Assembly: GCA_963676725.1 (NCBI GenBank)
Contig: OY781463.1
Location: 1,736,001 to 1,800,000 of the forward strand
Length of the DNA stretch: 64,000 nt
Direction: 5' to 3'
From: G963662905 sp963676725
GTDB lineage: Bacteria; Bacteroidota; Bacteroidia; Bacteroidales; WRLA01
The notes under the pieces are model-generated. The model was not told the DNA's origin, searched no databases, and saw only the letters and a program-made list of their open reading frames with translations. Made by a program: the position numbers and the translations under genes. Position 1 is the first letter of the stretch. Each line of letters opens with the position of its first letter. Of this stretch, positions 42,110 through 51,113 are shown piece after piece.

Positions 42110-43248
42110 TAGTCCATCAGTTTTTTAAGGGTTTCGGCATCGGGTAGGGCATCTTTGAGTTCGGGTGGCAGGGTTTCGGTAGTTTTGTAGGTTGCTACGC
42201 CCATGGGTTTTGAGAAATCCCGGAAACTGTATTCTACCTTCTTGTTGTTTTTTTCTTTGCACAGGATTATTCCAATGGATGCGTTTTCGTGGGGCTGTTT
42301 TACCAAATCGTCCAATGCCGAAAGGTAATAGTTCATTTTACCCACATATTCGGGCTTAAATTTCCCTTTTTTCAAGTCGAATGCCACCAGGGATTGTAAG
42401 CCCCTGTGGAAAAATAAGAGGTCGATAAAATATTCATCTTCATCCACTATAAGCCGGAATTGATTTCCCATAAATGAAAAATCAGCACCCAGCGACATCA
42501 GAAACTTTTTTATGTTGCACATTATCTCATGCTCTAATACGCGCTCATCAATTTCATCATCGGCATCTTCCACATTTACAAAATCGAGCAGGTACTGGTC
42601 TTTAAAAGCACGAATAGCTTTGTTGGATAGTATTTGGGGCAGGCTTGCTTTAAAGTTATTGGGCAGTTGTTGTTCTTGCAGGTGGCTCTGGTTTTTTAGT
42701 TCGGTGCGCAAATGGCGAACCGACCAGAAGTTTTGTGCCGTTTTATGGATGTAGTACCAGCGGTGAGACTCGTCTTTTGCTTTTAGAATTATTTCGTAGT
42801 GATGCGTGAATGATACGGATAAAAAAGCGTTGACATCCGGGTCTTCATTTTTGGCCGTCACTGTTGACCCGATTACATTTTTTTTCTTTTCTAATTCTCT
42901 CGTCACTGACGAGAATATTGGATTTTCACCTGTTTGTATTTCTCTCGTCATCAACGAGAATAGTCTTTCCTCGGTTTTCCATTCCGAATAAAACATTCTC
43001 ATTTTGTAAATATTCTGCCCCGAAAAGCCTCGTAAACCAGGCAGGTCTTGTTGTAGTTGTTTCGAAATATCTTCTAAAACCTTGCTACCCCAATTATGTT
43101 TCTCAATTTCAGTATCTACAAGTTTACCAATACTGAAATACAGCTTTAAAGATTCGGCATTGGCAATCTTAGCCACCACATATCTGCTGGCAAGAATTTG
43201 CTGTTTCAGCTTCTTTATAAAATCGACAGAAAATAATTTGTTGCTCAT
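42109..43248 (-). CDS. DUF1016 / YhcG-family PD-(D/E)xK nuclease-like protein
   Basis: A 379-residue protein from the ATG at 43248, which follows the hsdM stop by one base. The N-terminal DUF1016 domain (LYFSIGKLVDTEIEKHNWGSKVLEDISKQL in pieces; GFSGQNIYKMRMFY) is followed by the nuclease domain with YFIDLLFFHRGLQSLVAFDLKKGKFKPEYVGKMNYYL in pieces. In most family members the site reads ELK; here it is DLK, a conservative change at the second acidic residue. Such genes often ride in type I RM operons and may be an extra defence nuclease; their role is unsettled. Confidence 0.88.
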   Translation of the reverse strand: MSNKLFSVDFIKKLKQQILASRYVVAKIANAESLKLYFSIGKLVDTEIEKHNWGSKVLEDISKQLQQDLPGLRGFSGQNIYKMRMFYSEWKTEERLFSLMTREIQTGENPIFSSVTRELEKKKNVIGSTVTAKNEDPDVNAFLSVSFTHHYEIILKAKDESHRWYYIHKTAQNFWSVRHLRTELKNQSHLQEQQLPNNFKASLPQILSNKAIRAFKDQYLLDFVNVEDADDEIDERVLEHEIMCNIKKFLMSLGADFSFMGNQFRLIVDEDEYFIDLLFFHRGLQSLVAFDLKKGKFKPEYVGKMNYYLSALDDLVKQPHENASIGIILCKEKNNKKVEYSFRDFSKPMGVATYKTTETLPPELKDALPDAETLKKLMD

Positions 43249-43249
43249 T

Positions 43250-45598
43250 TTACCCAAGGTTCAAAATGTCCATAATTAAGCCTTCGTTTTCCTTTTCCAG
43301 TTGGAGTATCTCGGCACTTATTTCTTCGATGCTTCGTAATGGCTTGTGCTGGTAGAAGTATTTATTAAAGCTGATTTCGTAGCCAATTTTGGTTTTGTCT
43401 AAATCAATCCAGGACTCTTCAACGTGTGGCTTTACTTCCCGCAGGAAATACTCATGAATGCTTTCTGTCAACGGAATGCTTTCGCTGTCGCGCAAATCGC
43501 TTTGGCTTTCGTATATGATGTACTCATCTTTTTTACCGCTAGGGTAGTAGCCGTAATCGGGCAGTTGCTTTGCGGTGCAATCCAAATGATGCAAAAGTTG
43601 GGCAAGCTTATCGCCACTGAGCTTTTGCGTTTTCTTAATAACTTTTTCGGCTGTTTCATCATACCAGCTCACGCTGTGGAGGATGGCATTTTTCTCACTA
43701 ACAGAGAGTTTGGATTTGTTTGTCTTCAGTGCATCATCCACCAATTTTGAGAAGACATTAAAATCCTTGTGCTCTTTTGTGCCAATTGTGTTCATAAGTT
43801 GAGTTGCTGTATCGAACAGTTCTTTCTGCTTTTTCCATATAGCGTCAGAAATCAGTGCTTTGCGCTTTTTGGCGTTCAGGTCCAGATCATTTTTCTCGCA
43901 CCAGTCCAATAACTCTTTTTCGATGGATTTTACATCTGAATAGACTTTTTCTCCATAGGTTTCCCAAGCCCATTGCATGGGTTCTTTCAGGGTTTTATCA
44001 AAACGGAGTTCGGCAATGCGTTCGGCAGTAAATTGGGCTTTAAGTCTTGCCGGCCTGTCGATGCTTACTTTATAATAGCCAAAATCGCTGTTGTTAAATA
44101 TTTTGGCTGCCAAAGCATCTTCCGTTTTCCGTTCAATATTTTTAAAATTCAGATAGGCTTGCTGAATCTCTTTAATATGTTCGGGCTTTAGCTCGCAATT
44201 CTTTGCGCCAAGGTTTTTGCGGAGTTTTGAAAAGCGTTGCGAAGCATCAATAAGTAAAACCTTTCCTTTTCGTTTTGTCTCTTTTTTATTGCTTAGAATC
44301 CAGATGTAGGTTGTGATTCCCGTATTGTAAAAGAGGTTGTTGGGGAGCTGGATAATGCAGTCCAACAAATCGTTTTCAATAATGTAACGACGAATATTGC
44401 TTTCACCACCGCCGGCATCACCCGTAAACAAACTGGAACCGTTATGTACCGAAGCGATGCGCGAACCCAATGCACTCTGATGTAGAGACTTCATTTTATT
44501 CACCATCTCCATTAAAAAGAGCAATTGGCCGTCAGAAGAGCGGGGTGTAGCATCCGCTTCTGCTTCGGTTCCCCAATAATCTTTCAGGGCTACCACAAAA
44601 CGCGGGTCAATAATGTCCTTGCCGTCTTTGATGTATTTGACCTCACTGCTCCATGACTTTCCGTAGGGTGGATTGGAGAGCATAAAATCAAAATTATGCC
44701 CGGAAAATTCATCTGTCGATAGGGTGGAGCCTACCCTGATGTGTTCGGGATTGTTTCCCTTAATCATCATATCGGACTTGCAAATAGCGTAGGTTTCATC
44801 ATTAATTTCCTTTCCATAGAGGTACACATCACCACTTGCCCTGATTTCCCCTTCTGCATCTTTGATGAAATTTTGGGATTCTGTAAGCATTCCGCCTGAG
44901 CCGCAGGCAGGATCGTAAATGGTCATTACAGGCGGTAATTGATCTTTGATGGGGTCGAAAACGATGTGCGTCATCAGGTCAATCACTTCACGCGGGGTAA
45001 AGTGCTCCCCGGCTTCTTCGTTGTTTTCTTCATTGAATTTGCGGATTAGCTCTTCAAACACATAGCCCATTCCCAAATTGGAAAGTGGGGGAAGTTTCCT
45101 GCCGTCCGGGTCTTCTTTTTCAAAAGGGGTGAGGTTGATATGTGGTGAAGTAAATTTTTCCAGAACATCCAACAAAACATCTTTTGAAGCCATATGCCGG
45201 ATTTGGCTTTTGAGTTTAAACTTATCTACTATTTCCTTCACGTTGACACTAAAACCATTGAGGTAATCTTCAAAATTTGCCTGAAGGATTTGTTGGCTGT
45301 TGGTAGCTGTATCGCACAAGCGTTGCAAAGTCCATTCACTGGTGTTGTAGAATACATAACCGCTGGCATCTTTCAGCCCGGTTTCGTCCCATTCTGTAAA
45401 TCCTGCTTCATCTCTTTGAAAAGCCAGTTCTTCCATTACGGCTTTTTTGGTGGGCTCAAGCAAAGCGTCAAGTCGGCGCAAAACCACCATGGGAAGAATA
45501 ACATCGCGGTATTTCCCCCTCACGTATATATCTCTTAAACAATCATCAGCGATTGACCAAATGAAGGAGATTAATCTATTGTGGACTGATTGGTTCAT
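43250..45598 (-). CDS. hsdM: Type I restriction enzyme, M (methyltransferase) subunit
   Basis: N6-adenine DNA methyltransferase of 782 residues, longer than the typical 500-550 because of a C-terminal extension with coiled-coil segments. Motifs: N-terminal HsdM helical domain, EHFTPREVIDLMTHIVF, AdoMet motif I IYDPACGSGGMLTES and motif IV FMLSNPPYGKSW. First gene of the operon; DUF1016 begins one base past its stop. It protects host DNA and forms the core MTase with HsdS. The last ~250 residues (after ERIAELRFDKTLKEPMQW) may bind the S subunit. Confidence 0.96.
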   Translation of the reverse strand: MNQSVHNRLISFIWSIADDCLRDIYVRGKYRDVILPMVVLRRLDALLEPTKKAVMEELAFQRDEAGFTEWDETGLKDASGYVFYNTSEWTLQRLCDTATNSQQILQANFEDYLNGFSVNVKEIVDKFKLKSQIRHMASKDVLLDVLEKFTSPHINLTPFEKEDPDGRKLPPLSNLGMGYVFEELIRKFNEENNEEAGEHFTPREVIDLMTHIVFDPIKDQLPPVMTIYDPACGSGGMLTESQNFIKDAEGEIRASGDVYLYGKEINDETYAICKSDMMIKGNNPEHIRVGSTLSTDEFSGHNFDFMLSNPPYGKSWSSEVKYIKDGKDIIDPRFVVALKDYWGTEAEADATPRSSDGQLLFLMEMVNKMKSLHQSALGSRIASVHNGSSLFTGDAGGGESNIRRYIIENDLLDCIIQLPNNLFYNTGITTYIWILSNKKETKRKGKVLLIDASQRFSKLRKNLGAKNCELKPEHIKEIQQAYLNFKNIERKTEDALAAKIFNNSDFGYYKVSIDRPARLKAQFTAERIAELRFDKTLKEPMQWAWETYGEKVYSDVKSIEKELLDWCEKNDLDLNAKKRKALISDAIWKKQKELFDTATQLMNTIGTKEHKDFNVFSKLVDDALKTNKSKLSVSEKNAILHSVSWYDETAEKVIKKTQKLSGDKLAQLLHHLDCTAKQLPDYGYYPSGKKDEYIIYESQSDLRDSESIPLTESIHEYFLREVKPHVEESWIDLDKTKIGYEISFNKYFYQHKPLRSIEEISAEILQLEKENEGLIMDILNLG

Positions 45599-45899
45599 AT
45601 TTGAAGTTTTTTTATAGCGTTTTTAAGTTCTTGAGCTGCTGTATTTCAGCTACTATTCCGAAACATCCAAATAATTGATGGTTGGTCGTTTTACAAATGC
45701 GTTCAATCAACGAAATATCTTAGTCCGGAATATCGGTTCAATATTGTAATACTTTCTGCAACAAATATAAAAATTATAATCTAAAACACAATGCTAATTG
45801 TTTTCCATTTTAAGGACATTGTACGCAATAACGAAACTGTTAGATAATATAGTGGAATCACCGTCCGGATCACGCCGGTTTGTATAAGGGGGGTCAGCT
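45599..45899. other. Upstream region of the hsd operon
   Basis: No gene. CTTAGTCCGGAAT occurs at 45719-45731 and again at 45898-45910, a 13 bp direct repeat around 166 bp, perhaps a relic of the adjacent insertion sequence. The hsdM promoter should lie here but no clear -7/-33 pair was found. Confidence 0.4.
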
Positions 45900-46280
45900 T
45901 AGTCCGGAATCTCCATTGATTTCAGTCACTGAGTAATTCATTGTTTTTTTTGCTCTGGAAATGAAAAATGCACTTGATTTATGGATATTGTATAGAGCCT
46001 TAAAGTCGATCTAAGCCTTATCCATAACATAAATAGCATTTGCTTCGGGAGTAATAACATCAAGCACATTACTGTCATGGTATTTGCCGTTAGTAATAAG
46101 GATATATGAAGGAATACTTCCTCTTAAATCCAATAGGGTATGAATCTTAATTGCTCCTCTGGAGTATTTACCTGGAGCCCAGCTAAATAATTTTAGGCTA
46201 AGGGAAACCGTTGTTGAATCCAAAGCGAATACTTCATTTCTGATGTCCACATTGGGAATTGAAGCATTGGCATATAGGGG
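45900..46280 (-). pseudogene. IS4-family transposase remnant
   Basis: A fragment of a DDE transposase reads PLYANASIPNVDIRNEVFALDSTTVSLS in pieces (catalytic-domain start ALDSTT), GAIKIHTLLDLRGSIPSYI, then VMDKA-stop-IDFKALYNIHKSSAFFISRAKKT, where TAG replaces an expected tyrosine codon. Both ends of the protein are missing. Inactive. It marks the right border of the region with the RM operon. Confidence 0.8.
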
Positions 46281-46445
46281 TTAAAACAGTGGCCTAACTT
46301 CTTGGATCAGATAGTTGCCAAATTCAATAAAGATCCTTGGATCTCTGTTCTCATTTGCCCGAGACAATGTGGATTGGTGCACAAATTGATTTATCCCGAG
46401 GTGATAGAGCTTATTTTTGCGAGCTTTTATACAAGTGCAGATCGC
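46281..46445. other. Intergenic stretch between transposase remnant and repeat copy C
   Basis: Nothing recognised; transposase similarity ends at its left border. Confidence 0.35.
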
Positions 46446-46688
46446 CCTCTTGAAAAGCAAGGGATACGGACTCTGTTATTCCTAGCTTCTGTATCGTCAT
46501 AAATCCCGAAAGCCTATATACAGCTTCATTTTTATAAAGACTTATATTTGTGTCGGCAAGTGGATAACAAAAGCCGTTAAAAGGCAAGTTTCATTGGAAG
46601 TGGATTATTTTTTAGCAGAACAAAGACGCTCTCTTATCGCTTTTCCTTTACGTTTTTTTCTTTTCAAAACCCCCAATAAGTGCATTTA
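46446..46688 (+). repeat. Dispersed ~210-250 bp repeat, copy C
   Basis: Same element as copies A (32920-33172) and B (34226-34430), same orientation. It is the most diverged of the three (for example GCCTATATACAGC against GCCCATAAACAGC), but shares the long left flank with copy A. It lies just after the 3' end of the phytase gene. Confidence 0.75.
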
Positions 46689-46724
46689 CTGCTTGAACTT
46701 AAGTTTTACAGTGTATACGAGCAA

Positions 46725-47840
46725 TTATCGAATCCGGTAATTTGTATCAATAATCAATGGAGGTTGCACGAGATGAGCAATTTTTTCCCAGGAAAGCATT
46801 TTAAAATTTTGAGCTACAGCCTGTCCATCAGCATCTTTATTAAACCCGTCCTGCACAACAAAAATACCAAAGGGATATTCTTTGCCCAAGGGGATATTTA
46901 AAACATCCAGACCATCGGTTTCTTCAGCACCATCATAAAGTCCGTCTGTTATTTTAAAGCTGAACAAATATTTATTATCGCCTTCACGTTCAAAAACTGC
47001 ATAGGTATAATTTCCCTGGCTCGAAGCAATCAGATAGCCCTTACCATCAGCGGCATAATAAATGCTTAAACCTTCAATATCAAATTTTATAGCCGGATTA
47101 TTTTGGTCAGACATCAGTAGGCGATGTCTTTTATCAGCATTCTCAGGTTCAGCACCATATTTCCAAATACCGCCGCCTTCTTCGCCAACATAAAGCATTG
47201 CTGTTTCCATATCGGCAACCATGCCTTCAACCTGTCCGCCCACGTCGAAGCTGCGCACCAGCTTGGCATCTACTTGTCCGTTGTTTTCAAAAAGCTCCCA
47301 TTGCTCAGCAGCTCCATCTTTACTGTTTACAAAGGCATAAAATTTACCGCTAACAGGACTTTTATAAAAACAAAAACCATAAACAATGCTTACTCCTGAC
47401 TTAATTATACGCGCTTCAATAGGGCTAAGGCTGCCATCATTTTTATTGATTTCCAGTAAACTAATACTGTTTGACGTTCTGTTGCTGCCTCCTGCAATAT
47501 CAATAAAACCTGTATCAAGGGGGAAATCATACAGCACATCGGCATTATTAACATTACCAATCGGATAATAAAACAATTCCTTTCCATCTAACTGATAAAC
47601 AGAAAGCCCTCCAAGTTTATTGGTGCCAATTATAGTGCTTTTTTCAATATTCAAGGGATTCACCCAAATAGCAGGGTCGTCGGCAGCATCTTCGCCCTCC
47701 TTTGCATGGATTACATCGGTTTCATGATTGGCAGTTACAGCCAATTTAATATTTTCATTATCAACTTGCGCAGACTGATGCATACAGGATGTGATAAAAA
47801 GGGCAAGGTACAAAATGAAAAAGGAGTGTAAATGCTTCAT
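46725..47840 (-). CDS. Beta-propeller phytase (3-phytase) lipoprotein
   Basis: Lipoprotein of 371 residues (lipobox FITSC, Cys19) with a six-bladed phytase propeller, which releases phosphate from phytate with calcium. Landmarks: DDPAIWVNP near 53-61, TNKLGGLSVYQLDG, GMVADMETAMLYVGEEGGGIW, FDIEGLSIYYA, YLIASSQGNYTY and TDGLDVLN. Residues of these calcium-binding loops are conserved. The enzyme would act on the cell surface or in the periplasm. Single gene; no phosphate-regulation genes are adjacent. The chosen ATG is the only one before the signal sequence. Confidence 0.92.
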   Translation of the reverse strand: MKHLHSFFILYLALFITSCMHQSAQVDNENIKLAVTANHETDVIHAKEGEDAADDPAIWVNPLNIEKSTIIGTNKLGGLSVYQLDGKELFYYPIGNVNNADVLYDFPLDTGFIDIAGGSNRTSNSISLLEINKNDGSLSPIEARIIKSGVSIVYGFCFYKSPVSGKFYAFVNSKDGAAEQWELFENNGQVDAKLVRSFDVGGQVEGMVADMETAMLYVGEEGGGIWKYGAEPENADKRHRLLMSDQNNPAIKFDIEGLSIYYAADGKGYLIASSQGNYTYAVFEREGDNKYLFSFKITDGLYDGAEETDGLDVLNIPLGKEYPFGIFVVQDGFNKDADGQAVAQNFKMLSWEKIAHLVQPPLIIDTNYRIR

Positions 47841-48029
47841 AAATTATTGTAATAATTGTTTATACTGTTCATTTTTAGAGTGATGCCATCCGTATTTTGA
47901 GGAATGGCCAATGGCCAAAGATAGAAAAATCCATCATTTGATCACTCAATAGGAATGTTAGGAATTTATTAAATTATCACAGCAAGAACCCCCTTCTTTC
48001 TCCCTGTCATTGGTGCATTCTCGCAAAAA

Positions 48030-48548
48030 CTAATCTGATTGCTTCTGTTTCTTATTCTTCAATTTCGCAAGCTTAAGGCCACATTTATCGGAGATTTCCT
48101 GAGCAACTGCTTCAGAAACAGATTGTTTTTTGTGCTGGTATATCTGTACGCGATTTTTAATATTTTTTCCGAAAAGGAATATCTCGAATAATTTAATGCG
48201 CATACTTGTTTTTCTGTTGCTCTGACTTAAAACGCTTTCTTCATGATATTGAGGAATAACAACAATATTTTGAAATGCCTCCAGCGACAACCATTTTCCA
48301 TATTTTATCAGCCCAAAAAATTTCGTATAGTTACGGTATGTTTTATTCTTAGTATTAATTTCAGTGCCCTGAGTGCTTAAAGCCATTAAAATACCGATGA
48401 TAATAATCGCAATACCAACATATAGTGCACTTGGATTATCCTGAAAAACTGTGAATAATCCTACAAGAATAAAGGTATAGCCGGCGAATACAATGCCAAG
48501 CTGAAAAGCCGACCCCATTGAATAATGCAAAATGCCTTGATTTTTCAT
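48030..48548 (-). CDS. Hypothetical two-helix membrane protein
   Basis: A 172-residue protein with two N-terminal helices (about 12-34 and 41-58) and a basic cytosolic part of about 110 residues, ending in a Lys/Gln-rich tail (LKNKKQKQSD). The soluble part (GTEINTKNKTYRNYTKFFGLIKYGKW) has the look of a PH-like or bPH domain, as in many small Bacteroidota membrane proteins, though I cannot prove the family. It is divergently oriented to the mevalonate operon with a 290 bp gap that must hold both promoters. Confidence 0.7.
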   Translation of the reverse strand: MKNQGILHYSMGSAFQLGIVFAGYTFILVGLFTVFQDNPSALYVGIAIIIIGILMALSTQGTEINTKNKTYRNYTKFFGLIKYGKWLSLEAFQNIVVIPQYHEESVLSQSNRKTSMRIKLFEIFLFGKNIKNRVQIYQHKKQSVSEAVAQEISDKCGLKLAKLKNKKQKQSD

Positions 48549-48838
48549 TTGATGATTTTTAGCTAAATTAAATAAAATTCTATGAATCTAAAGAAGCTGA
48601 CTGCTTTATGGCAGCATTCATCCGAAAATAATTTCTTTAAAAGCAGGAAAATACATTTCAATCGATGTATAATCATTTGCTGCTTTCTTAGAACCATCAT
48701 AATTATTTGAAAAGTTTAACTTTGAAGCGGGATGCTAAAATTCAATGTAAAATTGCAATTAAATCATCTTTTGTTTAAATTAATTCTAAATAAGTTGAAC
48801 AAAAAGAATCCTTAGAGGTTTTTTTAAAAACATTCGGA

Positions 48839-50197
48839 ATGAAAGCACAGGAAATTAAAAAATATCAGTTCCTAGAAGGATACAGCAAATTATCGAAGGA
48901 AGATCAAATTAAAGCTATTGAAGCCTACAGTATTAATGCTCGTCTTGCCGATGAATTCGACTCCTTTCGTCATACAGACCCTGAACTGCAAAAACGCTTT
49001 GAAGAGTTTAGCGAGAATACCGTATCAAATTTTCACTTTCCTTATAGTATAGCCCCTAATTTTTTAATTAATAATGAATTATACCATATACCCATGGTCA
49101 TTGAAGAGAGTTCAGTGGTCGCAGCTGCATCAAAAAGTGCAAAATTCTGGGCTCAATTTGGTGGATTCCAAAGTACTGTTCTTTCAACGACAAAGATTGG
49201 CCAGGTTCATTTTATCTGGCATGGAAAAACAGAGCTTCTTCAGGAGCATTTTGCGGAGCTGCAAGAAATCCTGATTGAAGGCACAAACCATATTACAGAA
49301 AATATGCGCAAAAGGGGTGGAGGCATTCAGTCTGTTTCCTTGGTGGATATGACGGGGGAAATGACCGGATATTATCAGCTTAAGGCAGAATTTGAAACCG
49401 CCGACAGCATGGGAGCGAATTTTATCAATTCTTGTTTGGAAGAATTTTCCACTATTCTCAAGGTGTGGATCAGCAATTCGGGTCATTTCTACAACTCGGA
49501 TAAAAATGTCGAGATTATAATGGCCATTTTATCCAATTATACGCCGGATTGTATTGTCGAAACCAATGTTTCTGCCCCATTAAAGGCCTTTGAAAATATT
49601 GATGATGAGCTTAATGCCCATGCTTTTGTGGATAAATTTTCCAAAGCTGTTGAGATTGCCCGTATTGATCCACATCGTGCAGCAACGCATAATAAAGGGA
49701 TTTTTAATGGTATTGATGCCGTTGCTTTAGCCACAGGGAACGATTTTCGTGCGATAGAGGCCTGCGGGCATACTTACGCTTCAAGAAATGGTTCTTATAC
49801 AAGCCTTACGAAATTGGAAGTCCAAAACGACATTTTTACGTATACCCTAAAAATACCAATAGCACTTGGAACTGTTGGCGGGCTAACAAATCTGCATCCT
49901 TTGGCAATGCGCTCACTCGAACTTCTTCGCCAGCCCAATGCAGAAAAGCTGATGCAAATAGCCTCGGCAGTTGGATTAGCAAATAATTTTTCTGCGGTAA
50001 AATCATTGATCACCAAAGGGATTCAAGTTGGGCATATGAAAATGCATTTATTGAATATCCTTAATACATTTCATGCTAGTTCCGATGAAAAAGCGGCTGC
50101 AGAAAAGCACTTTATGCAAGAAAAAGTAAGCTATAATGCCGTTCGGAAATTTATTGAAAACAGTCGCATCAAGAAATACAATGGAAACCCAAACTAA
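48839..50197 (+). CDS. mvaA: Hydroxymethylglutaryl-CoA reductase, class II
   Basis: Cytosolic enzyme that makes mevalonate from HMG-CoA, 452 residues. Motifs: FPYSIAPNFLIN and PMVIEESSVVAAAS (catalytic Glu near 89-90), GGGIQSVSLVDMTGEMTGYYQL, TADSMGANFINSCLEEF, IDPHRAATHNKGI, and TVGGLTNLHPLAMRSLELL; the histidine of IQVGHMKMHL near the end corresponds to the catalytic His. The order and the absence of a membrane anchor identify class II. It opens a five-gene operon with a 17 nt overlap to the next gene. Confidence 0.95.
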   Translation: MKAQEIKKYQFLEGYSKLSKEDQIKAIEAYSINARLADEFDSFRHTDPELQKRFEEFSENTVSNFHFPYSIAPNFLINNELYHIPMVIEESSVVAAASKSAKFWAQFGGFQSTVLSTTKIGQVHFIWHGKTELLQEHFAELQEILIEGTNHITENMRKRGGGIQSVSLVDMTGEMTGYYQLKAEFETADSMGANFINSCLEEFSTILKVWISNSGHFYNSDKNVEIIMAILSNYTPDCIVETNVSAPLKAFENIDDELNAHAFVDKFSKAVEIARIDPHRAATHNKGIFNGIDAVALATGNDFRAIEACGHTYASRNGSYTSLTKLEVQNDIFTYTLKIPIALGTVGGLTNLHPLAMRSLELLRQPNAEKLMQIASAVGLANNFSAVKSLITKGIQVGHMKMHLLNILNTFHASSDEKAAAEKHFMQEKVSYNAVRKFIENSRIKKYNGNPN

Positions 50198-51113
50198 ATA
50201 TTCTTCACAGGCAAAACTATTGCTCACAGCCGAATACGCTGTGAAACAGGGTGCAGAGGCTTTGGTTTTGCCTTTGAAAGCGCGGCAATATTTGACTATT
50301 ACTTCAAAATCACAATCATCGGAAAGGAAGATTCATTGGGTTTCTGAAGATATTCATGGCGTATGGTTTTATGCTGATTTTCAATTGGATGATCTGAAAA
50401 TTTCCGATACAAACAATAGGGAAGCCGCGGCTTTTCTGCAAAATATTTTAAAAACAAGTGCAGCTTTAAATCCTGGGTTTTTTCAAAATAAGCCTTCCGG
50501 GATGGAGCTTTACAATAAAAATGAATTTGATCGCAATTGGGGCTGGGGCAGCAGTTCCGCTTTGATTGCCAATATTGCGAAATGGATGGGAACGGATGCA
50601 TTTCTATTGCATCAAGCCATTTCAAAGGGTTCAGGCTATGATGTCGTTGCAGCAAATGCACATCAGCCTTTTTTATACAAACTTTTAGATCGGTCTTATG
50701 CCAAGGAGAGCGTAGTACTCAATTTTCCATTCAGCGATCAGCTGTTCTTTTTTTATCAGGGCAAAAAAGAAGATTCAGAAACGGGTATTCGCAATTTTTT
50801 AAAGAACAAACAATCCAATAAAAATGCGATCGATGAAATAAGTCAAATAAGCCGCTCTCTTTTGAATTGCACTGAACTTAAAGAATTTATTGACCTGATG
50901 CGTCAGCACGAAGACATTATCGCCCACTTAACAGGTTTCATCTCCATACAAAAACGTTTGTTTGCTGACTTTGGTGGTATTGTTAAATCATTGGGTGCCT
51001 GGGGTGGTGACTTTGGACTAATTGCATCAGAAGAAAGCCCAGACTACATTATAAACTATTTGAAAGCCAAAGGATTTCCGCTTTCATTCTCATGGGAGGA
51101 AATTGTATTATGA
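50181..51113 (+). CDS. GYDIA-family GHMP kinase (mevalonate pathway)
   Basis: Kinase of the GHMP superfamily, 310 residues from the ATG at 50181 that overlaps HMG-CoA reductase by 17 nt (a longer frame from 50136 would extend into it). SSQAKLLLTAEYAV at the start is the first GHMP motif, GWGSSSALIANIAKWMG the ATP loop, and GSGYDVAAANAHQPFLY the motif that gives the GYDIA family its name (here GYDVA). The third motif WGGDFGLIASE is modified. In Bacteroidota it is taken to serve as a mevalonate pathway kinase, most likely phosphomevalonate kinase. Specificity is inferred from position in the operon. Confidence 0.88.
   Translation: METQTKYSSQAKLLLTAEYAVKQGAEALVLPLKARQYLTITSKSQSSERKIHWVSEDIHGVWFYADFQLDDLKISDTNNREAAAFLQNILKTSAALNPGFFQNKPSGMELYNKNEFDRNWGWGSSSALIANIAKWMGTDAFLLHQAISKGSGYDVVAANAHQPFLYKLLDRSYAKESVVLNFPFSDQLFFFYQGKKEDSETGIRNFLKNKQSNKNAIDEISQISRSLLNCTELKEFIDLMRQHEDIIAHLTGFISIQKRLFADFGGIVKSLGAWGGDFGLIASEESPDYIINYLKAKGFPLSFSWEEIVL

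Noticed and set aside
46302..46502. 66-residue plus-strand frame
   Set aside because: Ends inside repeat copy C and has no similarity; composition is that of chance translation.
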